In this document: piece after piece, positions 63,684 to 64,000 of the stretch
How the letters are laid out: each line of letters begins with the position of its first letter
How positions within the stretch are numbered: position 1 is the stretch's first letter
Source: Lelliottia amnigena
Lineage (GTDB): Bacteria > Pseudomonadota > Gammaproteobacteria > Enterobacterales > Enterobacteriaceae
Direction of reading: 5' to 3'
DNA length: 64,000 bases
Assembly (NCBI GenBank): GCA_900635465.1
Contig: LR134135.1
Coordinates: 3,906,001 to 3,970,000, forward strand
The notes under the pieces: generated by a model
Told to the model about the DNA's origin: nothing
The model's input: the letters and a program-made list of their open reading frames with translations, nothing else
The model's database searches: none
Made by a program: the position numbers and the translations under genes

Positions 63684-63711
63684 AAAAGATTGGCTGGCTA
63701 ATCTAGCCAGC
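63684..63711 (-). terminator. Terminator-like hairpin after rpmJ (end of the spc operon)
   Basis: On the minus strand GCTGGCTA / TAGCCAGC with a GAT loop, followed by CAATCTTTTG, between rpmJ and the alpha leader. The U-tract is short, so readthrough is likely. Confidence 0.65.
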
Positions 63712-63746
63712 TCAACCCAACTTTGCAAGAAAAATATGCGAAATAA

Positions 63747-64000
<254 letters not shown>

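Overview
The window is chromosomal DNA from an enterobacterium of the Enterobacteriaceae. Gene order follows the E. coli/Salmonella mdh-to-secY segment almost without interruption, and every core protein is readable as a close homologue of the E. coli one. Departures from E. coli K-12 are: msrPQ and a type II dehydroquinase (aroQ) between acuI and accB; an alpha-carbonic anhydrase after prmA; an aldehyde dehydrogenase gene next to yhcO; a doubled yhcN; an MHYT-GGDEF-EAL gene before acrS; no yhdJ; no yhdN. These features and the 16S text suggest the Enterobacter/Lelliottia/Leclercia/Citrobacter neighbourhood. The genus is inference.

Layout. 0-10 kb: mdh (5' part), argR with ARG boxes, two yhcN paralogues, yhcO, aldehyde dehydrogenase, the aaeXAB efflux operon with its regulator aaeR, then tldD. 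10-21 kb, all minus strand: yhdP, rng, yhdE, mreDCB and csrD (cell shape, envelope and RNA turnover). 21-31.5 kb, plus strand: acuI, msrPQ, aroQ, accBC (fatty-acid synthesis), yhdT-panF (pantothenate uptake), prmA, cah, dusB-fis. 31.5-40 kb: yhdU, a cyclic-di-GMP protein, acrS, the acrEF efflux pump, yhdV. 40-44.6 kb: the aapJQMP amino-acid ABC transporter behind a sigma-54/NtrC-type control region. 44.7-50.3 kb: a complete minus-strand rRNA operon (16S, tRNA-Glu, 23S, 5S, tRNA-Thr, 5S) with P1/P2 promoters and terminator. 50.5-60.4 kb: yrdA, then yrdB-aroE-tsaC-yrdD-smg-dprA, def-fmt-rsmB-trkA-mscL, arfA, zntR. 60.7-64 kb: the alpha ribosomal operon (rpsM-rpsK-rpsD-rpoA-rplQ) with its S4-responsive leader, rpmJ and the end of secY.

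The most striking feature is not a new system. Seven conserved genes carry ten single-base indels, mostly in homopolymers: aldehyde dehydrogenase, aaeB (four), tldD (two), panF, fis, the MHYT-GGDEF-EAL gene and acrS. All ten lie left of position 34,260. Correcting each one restores a protein of full family length. Sequence or assembly error is therefore the leading explanation, although real phase variation or decay cannot be excluded from sequence alone. One artefact is an apparent 609-residue fusion of the dehydrogenase with YhcO.

I found no prophage, insertion sequence, CRISPR array or convincing undescribed gene system. The best regulatory leads are a hairpin covering the msrP Shine-Dalgarno, an inverted repeat at the presumed cah transcript start, the sigma-54/NtrC region of aapJ, and a tRNA-Glu rather than Ile/Ala spacer in an rRNA operon at the rrnD position.
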